Shown here in pieces: positions 1 to 10,590 of a stretch of DNA of 64,000 nucleotides (its first letter is position 1; each line of letters starts with the position of its first letter). Origin of the DNA: Paratrimastix pyriformis (taxonomy: Eukaryota > Preaxostyla > Paratrimastigidae); NCBI GenBank assembly GCA_027972325.1, contig JAPMOS010000012.1:429501-493500 (forward strand), written 5' to 3'. Position numbers and translations under genes: made by a program. The notes beneath the pieces are model-generated. The model searched no databases. It was not told the origin of the DNA and saw only the letters and a program-made list of their open reading frames with translations.

Positions 1-459
1 GGCTATTTTTTGACCAAGATCTTCCATCCAAATGTCGCGCCCGCGGGAGATATTTGTGTGAACACTTTGAAGCGCGACTGGCGACCTGACGTTGGGCTGA
101 GCCACATCTTTATGGTCGTCCGGTGTCTGCTCATCGAGCCAAACCCCGAGTCGGCGCTCAACGAAGAGGCCGCCAAGCTGCAGCTGGACGATTACCAGGC
201 CTACCGACAGCGGGCCGCCTTAATGACCCGCCTCTATGCCACAGCAAGCCCCGCACCGGCCAGCGATGGAGCAGCCACCACGACCACCACCACGACCGCG
301 CCGCCACCGCCTGCTGTCGCCCCTCCGATCACCCTGGGGAAGGCCGCCGATGATACCGCCGCGTCCACCCAGTCCCAACAACAGCACACGGTGCCCGTGG
401 CAGCAGCGGCACCTCGCCGCCCCGCAGCGGATAAGAAGAAGGGCCTCCGTCGACTGTAG
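1..459 (+). CDS. UBE2S: UBE2S-type ubiquitin-conjugating enzyme E2, 3' part
   Basis: E2 that extends K11-linked ubiquitin chains on substrates of the anaphase-promoting complex (family knowledge). The window opens inside the gene, in frame as [12 protein letters not shown], and continues to a TAG at 457-459, giving 152 visible residues. The catalytic cysteine sits in [12 protein letters not shown] and is followed by the UBE2S-like stretch [20 protein letters not shown]. After the UBC fold comes a low-complexity tail rich in Thr, Pro, Ala and Gln. The protein ends in DKKKGLRRL, which matches the basic, LRRL-terminated tail by which UBE2S docks on APC2/APC4. No intron is visible in this part. 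The N-terminal UBC exon(s) lie upstream of the window. An AATAAA at 702-707 could be its poly(A) signal. Confidence 0.93.
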   Translation, partial: GYFLTKIFHPNVAPAGDICVNTLKRDWRPDVGLSHIFMVVRCLLIEPNPESALNEEAAKLQLDDYQAYRQRAALMTRLYATASPAPASDGAATTTTTTTAPPPPAVAPPITLGKAADDTAASTQSQQQHTVPVAAAAPRRPAADKKKGLRRL

Positions 460-807
460 CCACCACCTTCCCCTCCCCTTCCCCCTCTCTATTTCGTGTT
501 TTGGATGATACCGTTCGGTGCGTGAGCCTGCCCTTGGAGGGCAACGGCCAGAGTCACCGAGCGATCCGATTCCCTTTGCTGAAATCTCAGGCGGAGCCGT
601 ATGCTGAAACTGCGTGGCCGAACGGGCGGCTTCCTGGTCTCAGAGGCAGCAGCACGGGGGTCCATGGGAATGCAAGCGGCATGGTTCCGACCGTGGGAAG
701 AAATAAAACATTCAGCGAAGCGCAAACCGACAAAGGACGGCCTGTGGAGAGGAGAGCACTGCGCTGCTACTCGCGGGGCAGCGACCCGGAGGCAGGAGGT
801 GGCTTTT
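460..807. other. convergent 3' intergenic region
   Basis: This stretch lies between the stop codons of the UBE2S gene (+) and the TLC-domain gene (-). It holds the two 3' UTRs. The only signal I see is AATAAA at 702-707 on the + strand. No conserved coding frame is evident. Confidence 0.6.
702..707 (+). promoter_or_regulatory. possible AATAAA polyadenylation signal
   Basis: An AATAAA hexamer stands about 240 bases past the UBE2S stop, in the convergent 3' region. It could serve the + strand gene. The hexamer is short and may occur by chance. Confidence 0.3.
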
Positions 808-1853
808 TTACTCGCGCTTGGCGGGCTGCTGCTTGGCGGGGGCGGGCGTCGCCTCGGCCTCGCTGTCGCTGGAGGAGCGGACGTCCTTCTCGAGGTTCAT
901 GGTGGCGAGGCCCTTGATGACCATCTTCAGGATCATGGCCCACCAGACGCAGTCCAGCACCCAGAGGAGGCTCATGAAGCCCAGGAAGAAGGTGATCATG
1001 GGGAACTCGGCCGCCCGGGTCATGAAGATGCGGAACGAGCTCAGGATGACGTGCTTCGGGAAGTAGTAGATCCGAGGGACACTGCACCAAAGCAAGAGTG
1101 GAACGCGTGTCGTCGGTGAGCGTCCGTGGGCGGGAGGGAGGGGAGAGACAGACCCCCAGGCGAAAACGAGGATACCGAAGGGAATATAGCGAAGGGTCTT
1201 GAAGCGGCAGTAGGAGAGAACCTTGGCGCCTTCAAGGAAGATATCGGCGACATCGTGGATCCCTGCAGACGGCGGAAAAAGGGGCCGATGGGCGCCAAGG
1301 ACAGGGGCAGACAGACAGAGCGAGACGACGGCCATCTTGTCGTAGTGGAAGTAAACGCCGACGCCAATCAGGAACATGGAGGCAATGTGGTGCTGCAGAG
1401 AGAAAGGAGAGAAAGGGATGTTCGAACAAGGCGCTTCCACAAAGGCCGGACCGAGAACATCATCCAGAAGTCGGAGTGGTTCTTGCGAGTCTCGAAAAAG
1501 AGATAAGCAAACGAGCTCGCGTAGAAGCCCAGTTCGAACATCAGGAAAGCCAAGTTGGCAGGAGCGATCGTGGTAGGATAATCAGCAAACATGGCATCAG
1601 AGTTGGTGACGTATGGCTTGCCCCAGAGAGCGAACGAAGAGAACGCCCATGCAGAGCTGTAGTACATGAAGAACCAGAAAGTCTCCCCCACCTTGGTCTG
1701 ATGACGAGGGTTCTGAATGGCGAAGATCTTCGTGAAGAGTGTCGACACGAATTTCGTCGTTGGGTGACGCAGGACCGTGAAGAACGTGAAGAAGAAGAGG
1801 AACTGGTACACGCCCCCGTAAGTACCGAAGAGCTGCTCGTGGATGCAATTCAT
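808..1853 (-). CDS. TLC/LAG1-domain protein, ceramide synthase-like
   Basis: Predicted multi-pass ER membrane protein of the LAG1/TRAM (TLC) family. Ceramide synthases of this family N-acylate sphingoid bases (family knowledge). Four exons fit with GT-AG junctions: 1853-1452, 1392-1317, 1262-1154 and 1081-808. Together they make 861 nt, 286 codons plus TAA. The spliced product contains the LAG motif: DFWMMFSHHIASMFLIGVG followed by SLWIHDVADIFLEGAKVLSY. This keeps the paired His and the His-Asp thought to be catalytic. Hydrophobic helices run through the whole TLC domain, and the C-terminus is an acidic Ser/Asp/Glu tail ending KQQPAKRE. Introns are 49-72 nt and start GTCCGG or GTCTGT. The chosen ATG is 56 bp downstream of the neighbouring stop, so the protein lacks the longer N-terminus of animal ceramide synthases. 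A TRAM-like translocon role is less likely because the HH and HD residues are kept. Confidence 0.88.
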
Positions 1854-1909
1854 GATGCCCCGAGAACCTTGGTCAAAGCCCCACAAAAATATTTCAAAAA
1901 AAAAAAACG

Positions 1910-3630
1910 TCAAAGCGACTTGACGGGAAGACGCGCAAGAAGCCTGGAAGCCTCGATGCCATGCTTTGTTGGAGCCGCAGATGCAGATTGGAGAAGCGAC
2001 TCGACTCGTGAATACAGCGGCGGGGGCATTGCAAGCGCAATGTCGAGCGCCTGCTTGATCCAGGGGAAGACAGCCTCCAGGCGGTGAACGACACTGCTTC
2101 CGGGACAAGCGTCCGCAACCGCAGACTCGTCGATGCCAGAGGCCAACTTGGTCAAAAGACGGACCCCCAGGGGGGGATCAAGAACATCGAGAACAGGGCC
2201 TGCGCAAAAAAAAAAAAGGCGAGGCGATCAAAAAAAGACACATCCGAAAGGGGGAAAAAAGACCTGTCTGTGCGACAAGCCTCTCGATGGTGATATCGTC
2301 GTCGCTGCTCAGTGCCGTCAGGTAGGCCGCTGCATGGTCTCTGTCAGGGAAAGGCACACCCGACATATGGAGCCCTCAAAAACCAACAGCACGCAGACCG
2401 TTCGCTGAGGTAACGCGCAACGGCTGCCCAGGCCTCGGATCCAGCGGCCTCACTCGGCCCAGCTGCTGTCCCCCACCCCCCTGCGCGCAGGTATGCCGAT
2501 GCCAACAATGAAGAGGGCCCTGCGCCAGCCAGCCGACCAAACCTTGTGTGCCGGGAGGTGGACAGGTGGCGCGTGGCACCAAGCGCACTCCTCCCCCGCT
2601 TTGGGTGGCCGCCGCCGCCGGGCCCTCGCCGCCTCTCCCCCTCAGCATGGCCGCACGGGCCAGGGCGGCGGCCACGGTCCCCGGGGGGGCCGTACCCGGC
2701 GCGGGGAATGCGCCGAGTGGCCCGAGCAGCGAATTAACGCGGGTGATTGGGGTGGTGAAGGGGGTGGCCGGGGGTGGCCGGGGCGAGGCCGGCGGGAGGG
2801 TCGCCAGTGGGGTCGGGCTGGGCGGGATGGGCGGGGGCGGGCTGGCCGAGAAGGCCCCGACACCACCAACTGCGGCAGAGCTCACCGGGCTCGCCAGGGC
2901 GGCCGATGAGGCGTCTACTTGCGCAAGAACAGGGCCATGAAACGCGTGTGTGAGGCGGGCCGTGGAACGCCAGGCGAAAGATTCAAGGAGGTGGGGTGGG
3001 TGGGAGGCAGGCAGGCAGTCCGACCAGTGGCACGCTCGGGCGTGGGCAGGGCGCCCTGCAGGCGGGCCCCCAGGGCCGAGGTGGCCCAGAGCTGCTCGAG
3101 CGCCACCAGGCGCTGCTCCAGGGCGGCAGCCTGCGGTCCTCGCTCCAGGGCCCGCAGGCGTCCCTCCAGGGGCCCCGCGGCCTGCTCCAGGGCCCCCAGG
3201 CGCGCCTCGGCGGGTCCCTGCTGCTCCTCCAGTGCGCCCACCCGCTCCAGCCAGGCGGCCCGGCCATCCTCCAGGCCCCGAATGCGCTGCTCGAACGCTG
3301 CCCCGCCCACCCCGGCAGGTCAACCCCCGCCCACCCCGGCAGGTCAACCCCCATCACCCATCCGCACGACGAGGGATGAACGGTCACGACGGGCGGCCTC
3401 GGCGGGGGCTGCACACCAGGGGGCCCCCCGGGGCGGACCGGCCAGCTGGGCGCGGGTCTCGTCGGTGAGGCGTTTCATGGCCGCCGTGATGTCGGCTTGT
3501 TGCTGCCAGGCGGCAAGGCGGCCGGAGGAGAGAGGGATGGTGGGTGGGTGGGCAGAAAGACGGGAGATCAGGCAATGGCCGGCAACACGGAACGGCAATG
3601 GTCTGCAACGGTTGGAATCTGCCGAGCGAT

Positions 3631-3668
<38 letters not shown>

Positions 3669-6600
3669 AGACGGCCGTGATGAGTCTGAGCGCGTGCTCA
3701 AGAGGGTTTGCGGTCAGGGCCAGGGCCGCGCCCCGGGTCCAGACGGCGGTGGGCAGGGGCGAGCGGCGTGTGGGGGAGGACGAGGGCGAGTGGGTCGGGG
3801 CGGTGGGGGTCGCGGTCGCGGAGGAATCGCCACCCGCTGCTGCCGTCAGCCCGCCCCGCTCGTGCGAGGGACTCGCCGCCGACAGGGGGGACTGCTGTGG
3901 GGGCTGGGCCTGGTAGGGTTGGATGAAGGGGGCCTCCGAGGCGCCGGCGGCGGTGGTGGCGGGGGGCGAGGGGGACGGTGAGGCGGACAGGACCTGGGGC
4001 GTGTGTGGGGATGCGGTGGTGATGTTGGCTGAGGTGGGGGAGGCCCGCATCCGGGGCGAGTAGGCCGCGGCCAGGTTTGCCGCCAGCCCCCCGGCGGCGA
4101 GGGCGGCCGACGGGGACCCCGGCAGGAGGCTGCCCCCCAGCGAGGGGACGGCCACCTTGCGGCGCCGGTGCCACTTGGCCCGGGGGGTGGCCCCCCCGCC
4201 CGTGAAGAGGACCGACCCCACGCGCCGGGGCGAGGAGGCCGCCCCCGCAGCCGCAGCGGGCGACCCCGTGGAGGAGGAGGCACTGTCGCCGGTGGCCAGC
4301 AGCCCCGAGCGGCCCCGAGGGCCCGGCGAGTGGTGATGGTGCGGCCTGGCCGCGGCCGGCCCGGTGGAGGAGGAGGGGGATTCTCGGACAGGGGGGGTAC
4401 CGATCGGGGTCCCACTGCCAGAGGCAGGGGCGAGGGCGGGGGCGGTGGCGAGGAGAGACGCTGAGGAGGCGGCCGCCGGAGATGCGGCGGCGACGTGAAG
4501 GGGAGGTGGCGGCGGCGGCGGCGGTGGCGGTGGTGGTGGTGGCGGCGGCGGCGGAGGTGGCGTGGCCAAGGGCGACGAGGACGGCGAGGCGGCCACGATT
4601 TGGCCGGTGGACGGGGAATCGCTCAGTCTCGTGCCCTGCGGTGGTGTCGCCGGTGGTGGGGTGGTGACGCCCTGCGTGGTCGCGAGGGTGTAAGAGGCGG
4701 GGGCGGTGGTGGGGCCGGCGGGGGCGTCCAGGGCGTGGGCGGCAGAGGCGGGTGATGGCGGGGCGAAGGGCGCGTCCGGGGCGGACGGCCCCAGCAGGAG
4801 ACCCTGCACGTCCAGGGGAGTGCGCAGGGTGTCCCCCAGGGGAGACGTGGGCCGGGGCGAGGCCAGCTGGGCGGGCTGCCCCCCCAAGGGCCAGCCGGCG
4901 GTCGGGGCACCGCTGGGCGAATGGGGTGCCGGTGATGCTGATGCAGGCGCCGGAGAGGCGGCGGGGTCGGGCGGGCGGGGGGCCATCGGCGGGGCCATCG
5001 GCGGGCTCCCCACCTGGGCGGCGGCGGGGGCAGCTGCTGGCGGGGGGGTGGCGGGGGCAGGGGGAGCGGAGGAGGTGCCGGGAGAGGAGCCCTTGTCGCT
5101 GGCGGGGGCGAGGGCGAGGGCAACGGCGGTACCGGTGGGGGTGGTCGGAGCCGAGGCCGAGGCGGCCGTCGAGGCCGAGGCGGCCGTCCCGCGGGCTGGC
5201 GGGGGAGCGGGGACCGTCAGAAGGCCGAGCGATGGGGCTGAGGCCGACGCGGCCAGGGCACCCGGCTCTGCGGAGAGGGGAGGGGCAAGGGCGGCCGCCG
5301 GGGATGAGGGCCGAACGGGCGGCAGTGGTGTTGAAGATGCCGGGGATAAGGGGGTAGGTTGCTGGGCCGCGGGCGCGGGCGGGATGGGCGCGCTCGGGGC
5401 CGGGGCCGGGGCCGGGGCAGCAGCGGGGGAGTCAGCCGGGGACCGCTCGGGGACCAGGACCTCGACCGCGAACCGGTCGGGGGGCGGGCCGGCCCGGTCG
5501 CCCATGGCCCGGCGCATGGCCTCCACCACCGACCCGCGCGGGCCCCGGCCCGCCACCAGCCGGCGCACCTCGGGCGGGTCGCCGTCCCCGGGCGGCGGGG
5601 AGACCAGGGGCGAGCGCCGGTGCAGGTAGGGGAAGGAACCCGCTGCCGTGGGCCCGCCGGGAGGTGTGGGCGAGCCGCGCGGCAGGGGCGAGGGGGACGA
5701 GCGAGGCGAGGGGCGCGGCGAGGGGCGGGGCGAGGGGCGCGGCGGCGGAGGGGTGCGGGGGGCAGCAGTAGTGGGGGCTGTGCCCGAGGTGGTGGGGGCC
5801 GCCGGGGGTGGGGTTGAGGTGGGATAGGCCACCGGGGGCGGTGGGGCCACCGGGGAGGAGCCAGGGAGCATGGATCGTGGCGCCGCCGGGGGGGTGGCCA
5901 TCGGGGGCAGACGGGGAGCCGCGGGCGGGGTCTGAAGGGGCGTGGCCACGGCCGGCGGGAGCTGTTGCTGGGGCGATGGCGGCGGTGGGATGGCCGCGAA
6001 GCCCGCGGGCAGGTAGCGGGCCTCGGGTCGTGGGGCGGCGGCTGGGAGGCCACCGGGGCGTAGGGTGGCCGCCAGCAGGGCCGCGCCGGGGGCCGGGGCG
6101 GGCTCGGCCGGGGAGGGCGACAGGCCCAGGAGGGGCGACCCGGTCAGGGAGAGCCGCTCGCTGTTGGCCCGGGGGGACGGCGAGGGCGAGGGCGACAGGG
6201 CCGGCAGCAGGGGCGAGAAGGGGCTGCCCGCAGCCGGCGAGGACAGCGCCAGGGCCCCCAGCAGGCCGGCTGCCGCCGAGGGAGGCGGGGTGGCCGGGGG
6301 CGGCGAGTCCAGGGCCCCCGCGAACAGGCCGCTGCCGCTGCTCCCCGGGAGGCCCCCGCTGAGGGCGGTGGTGGTGGCGCTGAGGCTGGCCCGGCTGCGC
6401 TGGATGGCCGTGGCGGGGATGTTGTGCGGCCCGCCCCCCGGCAACAGCGGGGCCGGGGCCGTCGCAGCCAGGTCATCGCCCCGCTCGTCTAGGGCCCCGG
6501 GCGAGGGTGACCGGCGGCCTTGGTTCCCCGCCGGGGGGGCAGGCGGAGGCGGCAGCAGGGGTCGGCCGATGACGAACAGAAGGAAAAGAAGCGGCCGGTG

Positions 6601-8612
6601 AAGGTCCTGGCGGAGGCACCGGGAGGGAGGGAGGAGGAAAGGAGGATGGGACCCAACGGACTGTCGCCGCGCCGGGCCGTGCTGGGGCGGGCCGGGGGCC
6701 GACCCGCGCGGGCGCTGGCCGGCGTCCGGGCCGAGGCGGGCCCGCCCGAGGGGGTGCGCGGGGTCCGGGGGGTCCGGGGCGCCCGCCCGCGGGGTGTGGC
6801 GGTGGCCTCCTCGGGGCCCGCGAAGACGACGGGGGTGCCGGGGGGCGGCTCGGGCACCGACTGGCGCCAGACCATCACCGACTGGCTGACGGCCTCGCGG
6901 ACGGGCTTCACCTGTGCGCCCACACACCCCCGAGGGAGGGGAAATGAGGTCTCGCGGGCTGCGTCCTGGCGGGCACAAGGCGGCGAAGGAGGGTGGGTGG
7001 GGAGGGCGGTGGTCTGGGCAGGTGACCTTGTCGAAGCGGGCCACCTCGAGGGCCGCCAGTACCGTGGGGCGGAGCCGCGACATGACTGGGGGGGAGGGGG
7101 AGGGAGGGGGCCGCCCGGGAGAGAAACAGCAGATGTCAGGCGGGATTTCGTGGTGGTTCGATCGTGGTGCGGGTGCCTTGCCTGTGTGGGGGGCGGGCGA
7201 GCGTGCAGGCGGACCGGGGCCCAGCTGGACGGCGAAACACTCGAGCATCTCGGCGGCGGCCTTGCGGGCGGTCCAGTCGTCGTGGGCCAGGTGCCGCACC
7301 GCCAGCGGGACGAACTGGGCCACATGGGGGATGATGGCCTCCCCCGACCGCTGCCCGCCCCCCGTCGGAGAGAAAGTGGGCATGAACGTGTGTCTGTGTG
7401 TGTGTGTGTGTGGGGGGGGCATGGGGGACGGCGGCGCGGGCTCTCACTTGGGCGCCGCCAGACCCTGGCCACGGTCGCCACCGAGGCGAACAGGGACGCG
7501 TGGCACTTGGTGTGTGGGTGCTCGATGGCCTTGTGGAGCCGGCCGGCCAGCCGGGCAGCACGGCGACCACAACCTGCTCCACAGCAGCAGCGCCGGCAGA
7601 GCCAGCAGCCGGACAAGGTCCATGCGTCCCGATGAGGCACGCCCCCCCCCTCCTCTCCCCTCCCCCCCTCCTCCTCCCTCCCTCCTCCTCCTCCCTCCTC
7701 CCTCCTCCCTCCCTCCTCCTCCCTCCTCCTCCTCCACCTCCTCCTCCTCCTCCTCCTCCTCCCCCTCCTGACGGAGGGCCGAGAGGAGCAGCGGGCGCAG
7801 AAGGGAAGGGCGGACCTCTTGTGGGGCATTGACGAGGGCAGCGTCGATGCACTGCGCGGCGGTTTGCTGCACACCGGCCAGCTGCAAGGGCGGCGCCAGG
7901 AGAAGGAGCAGAGGCGGCAGAGGACAGTCAGCCCAAGCCAGACGGGGCGAGAGCAAGCCGCTAGGCCGATGCGGAGAGGGGGAGAGAGGGAAAGGAAGGG
8001 AGGGACTGCGTGACAAGCCTGCTCCGAGAGCGCCCCGAAGAGAGGCCTGAAGAGTGGGGTCATGACGCCTAGCTCGGCCACGGCCAGGGAGCCGTCCCCG
8101 GTCGAGGTCGACAGCATGCTGAGCCCGTCCATGTCGGCCCGAGTGGCCCCCAGGGCACCCGATTTGGGGGTGGGCGGCAGGGAGGGGGCCCCGTCCAGGG
8201 ACACCGAGTGGGCCGCCATGAGCCCGATGGCCTCGACGCAGGTCTCCCGGAGGCCCGTGTCGGTCTCCCGCAGCCGGTTGGCCACCGCGCCCGCCATCCG
8301 GAGCAGGTGCGGCCCGCACCGCTCCTGGTGCACCGAGGCCAAGGCCCCCATGGCCCGGACAATCTCTTTTCGGCCGGAGACGGTGGTGTTGGCATCGCTC
8401 GCAAGCAGAGTTCCCTGCGGAACACCGGGGGGGGGGGTGAGGGGGCATAGAAAGAAGGATGGTGCCCAGACCACAAAGACAGAAATGGTGGACGAATCAA
8501 GGTTCTGGATGATCTCCAGAAATTGGGCGGCACCGGCTTTGGCGGTGTCGCGGTCGTTGGCCTTTTCAAGGGCATGGTAAATCTGCTGTTTGATATACTC
8601 CGGCTGCCACAT
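1910..8612 (-). CDS. TORTIFOLIA1/SPIRAL2-like HEAT-repeat microtubule-associated protein
   Basis: Large multi-exon gene. The N-terminus starts at ATG 8612 (MWQPEYIKQQIYHALEKAND) and carries HEAT/TOG-like repeats, for example HLAHDDWTARKAAAEMLECF and VARFDK/VKPVREAVSQSVM, which match the plant TORTIFOLIA1/SPR2 repeat array. The middle (about 3700-6500) is a very long Pro/Ala/Ser-rich, probably disordered exon. A coiled coil follows near 2960-3310 (EQRIRGLEDG... LEQRLVALEQL). The last two exons (about 2356 down to 1910) encode YLTALSSDDDITIERLVAQT then GPVLDVLDPP and FPWIKQALDI. This resembles the conserved C-terminal domain of TORTIFOLIA1. Stop TGA is at 1910-1912. In plants these proteins bind microtubules and modulate their dynamics. 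The open frame continues upstream to 8906, so an earlier start is possible. Internal exon edges in the GC-rich part are not resolved. Confidence 0.75.
3631..3666 (+). repeat. G36 homopolymer (C36 on sense strand)
   Basis: Thirty-six consecutive G in an intron of the TORTIFOLIA1-like gene, close upstream of a predicted acceptor on the minus strand. Confidence 0.9.
7642..7769 (+). repeat. (CTC/CCT)n pyrimidine tract, about 130 bp
   Basis: Almost pure C/T array in the TORTIFOLIA1-like gene region. It is purine-rich (GGA) on the gene's sense strand and probably lies in an intron. Confidence 0.88.
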
Positions 8613-8999
8613 GCTTAAAAAAAGCTCTATGAAGTAAGTTGTTGAGCCATCCGCGATAAACCCTGGTCCCAAACGAACCGGAGTCCCCTGCATAAATATG
8701 TTCAAATGAAGAGAAGAGCCTCTAGAAAACGGGCTGTAAAGATCCGGCGAATTCAAAATTTGGAAAGCTATTTGTTCCACAGTGTCGCAAGAGGGGCGAG
8801 GGGAAAGAGGATGGGAAAATGTCTGTTCAATCAAAATCTTCAGAATAAATGATGCGCAATCGAAAAACAAGCAAGAAGAGCATACTCCGTCGTCGCGATC
8901 TCTCAATACTCAGGCAAACCCAACCCAAGGGGTTGATGGGAGTGCCTTCACGTGTGATATGCGAAGAGGGGCGCCCAAATGCTTGATATCTCGACCACT
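8613..8999. other. intergenic / 5' region between two minus-strand genes
   Basis: AT-richer stretch between the 3' end of the DsbA-like gene and the ATG of the TORTIFOLIA1-like gene. One minus-strand frame stays open across 8613-8906, continuous with the TORTIFOLIA1-like start, but it shows no family similarity I recognise. I read it as 5' UTR and promoter. Confidence 0.45.
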
Positions 9000-9810
9000 T
9001 TACTCAGAGGTACTACGGGCGAGTTGCTCATTGATCAAACGAACGAGATGAGGAGAGCTGGCGGCGCCGGAAAGCACCCTGAGCATCGGAGGATGGTGAG
9101 TCTCCCAAAAAAACTCATACGATTCAGACCGAGATCCGATGACAATATGAGGGACACCCTGGATCCGGTACCGACGGGCAATGGTCCCGCAGAGGCGGTT
9201 TGTTTCCTGCAGGACGGAGGGGCGAGTGAGTGCGGCGCGAGCCGCATCACCCGAATAACCGCATTGCTCTGTCCGAAATGGAGAAGAAAGTCCACCAACC
9301 CAGCTTGCAGACCGGCAAAGCGAACCAGGGTATCGATCGGTGTAACATCGACCCCTTGCGTGTAATAGGCAGTCATAATGGTGCGCGCCAGGGTGTGCTG
9401 CATGGCCGGGTTCGTTTGCCATGCGAATTCCATGAGGGCATGAAAATAGAGAGAGTTCGAATAGATAGGGCTCCACCTGAAGTTGATTCCGTCCTCATCC
9501 CGGGCATCGTCGGCCATGCCCTGGAGCCAGCCAGGGTTCGAAGAGCCCCACCGTTCCCGCATGTGCTTACGCCATTCCACACCGTTGGGGTTGTCGAGCC
9601 AGTCATCATCAATGAGCGAAGGCAGCCAGTGGACGCGCACAGGTCGCGATCCAAGCTGGCGCAGGGCCTGATCCACACGGACCAGCCCCACGAAACAGTA
9701 GCTACAGTCGGATCCCAAAAGGAAAAAAAAAAAATAAATAAGAAAAATCTGCAGTGAACGGACGGTCAGTTAAGATCGCTAACGATCTCAACAGTAAACG
9801 GTTCGGCCAT
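9000..9810 (-). CDS. DsbA-family (FrnE-like) thiol oxidoreductase
   Basis: Thioredoxin-fold protein with an inserted helical domain, like bacterial FrnE or DsbA-like disulfide oxidoreductases. The active site is CSYC in DCSYCFVGLVRVDQALRQLG. The family's cis-proline loop is seen as GVPHIVIG near the C-terminus. An intron at about residue 180 starts GTGATG and ends CTGCAG; removing it joins NAVIR to ETNRLCGTIARRYRIQG in frame. Stop TAA is at 9000-9002. A candidate first exon (9810-9772) encodes MAEPFTVEIVSDL, which matches the beta-strand and SD that precede CxxC in this family. I could not find a clean GT donor joining it to the next exon: TGA follows, and the acceptor side is a T12 tract. 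The start and first junction are therefore uncertain. The substrate is unknown. Base composition is less GC-rich than in the flanking gene bodies. Confidence 0.72.
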
Positions 9811-10032
9811 CGAAATTTCTGGACCTGGAACCAACCTTTAACCAAAAAACCAGAATCGCCCCCAGCCCCAAAAATGATCGTCGATCGGAGAGCCCAGACG
9901 AGACAGAACAGACCCCAGAAAAGTCCTCAATAACCCTTCGGGATATTCAAGCTAGTGCGATCCTGTGAAAGCCATTCAAGACAGGTCTTGCCTTTTGGGG
10001 TTTTTCTCGGATGATTCTCAACCCTCGTAGTG

Positions 10033-10549
10033 GAACCATCACAGTCTACGCAGCAAGCCGAAGACAAAACTCCTTTGTCGAAGGAGGTTGTCAAGCAGCT
10101 CGGCCGCGAGTTCACGTGTCCCATTTGCCTCGAGATCATCCAAAAATGCACATTGGTGAAGGCATGCCTTCACCGGTTTTGCTATGTCCGTACCGTGAAA
10201 ATTCGGACCCAATTTGAATTGGCGTATTCCCTTTCTAGGACTGCATTGGTCGTTCGATACGTCTGGGCGGTAAAAAAACCTGGTCTGTTTTGCTGCCGTT
10301 CTTGGAAAACACCAATCGTTCTTTGGTGGGATCGATGCAGCCCGAGCTGCCGAGCCCCCCTGCACTCGACCCGGGATTTGGAGCGGGATACCCACTTCGA
10401 CCTGCTCATCGCCACGGTCCTGACCGACGTCAGTTCGGCGCGAACAGCCATGGACGAGGAAACGCTCCGACAAGCGGCCGCCCTTGATCTGGCCGCGTTG
10501 CAGGTCCACCCCTCGCGCCGCGCCTCGTCCCTTCATCCTCGTTGGTTCT

Positions 10550-10590
<41 letters not shown>

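Noticed and set aside
2919-3680. Plus-strand Arg/Ala-rich open frame overlapping the coiled coil at 2915-3310
   Set aside because: The minus frame gives a regular heptad coiled coil in line with the TORTIFOLIA1-like gene; the plus frame is its antisense shadow.
3568-7422. A single 1284-codon minus-strand open frame that could be taken as an intronless gene
   Set aside because: It runs through HEAT-repeat exons, introns and a C36 tract. Only parts are real exons of the TORTIFOLIA1-like gene; the GC-rich sequence has few stops by composition.
8613-8906. N-terminal extension of the TORTIFOLIA1-like protein to 8906
   Set aside because: The frame is open, but the segment shows no resemblance to the family, and ATG 8612 begins at the expected position ahead of the first HEAT repeat.
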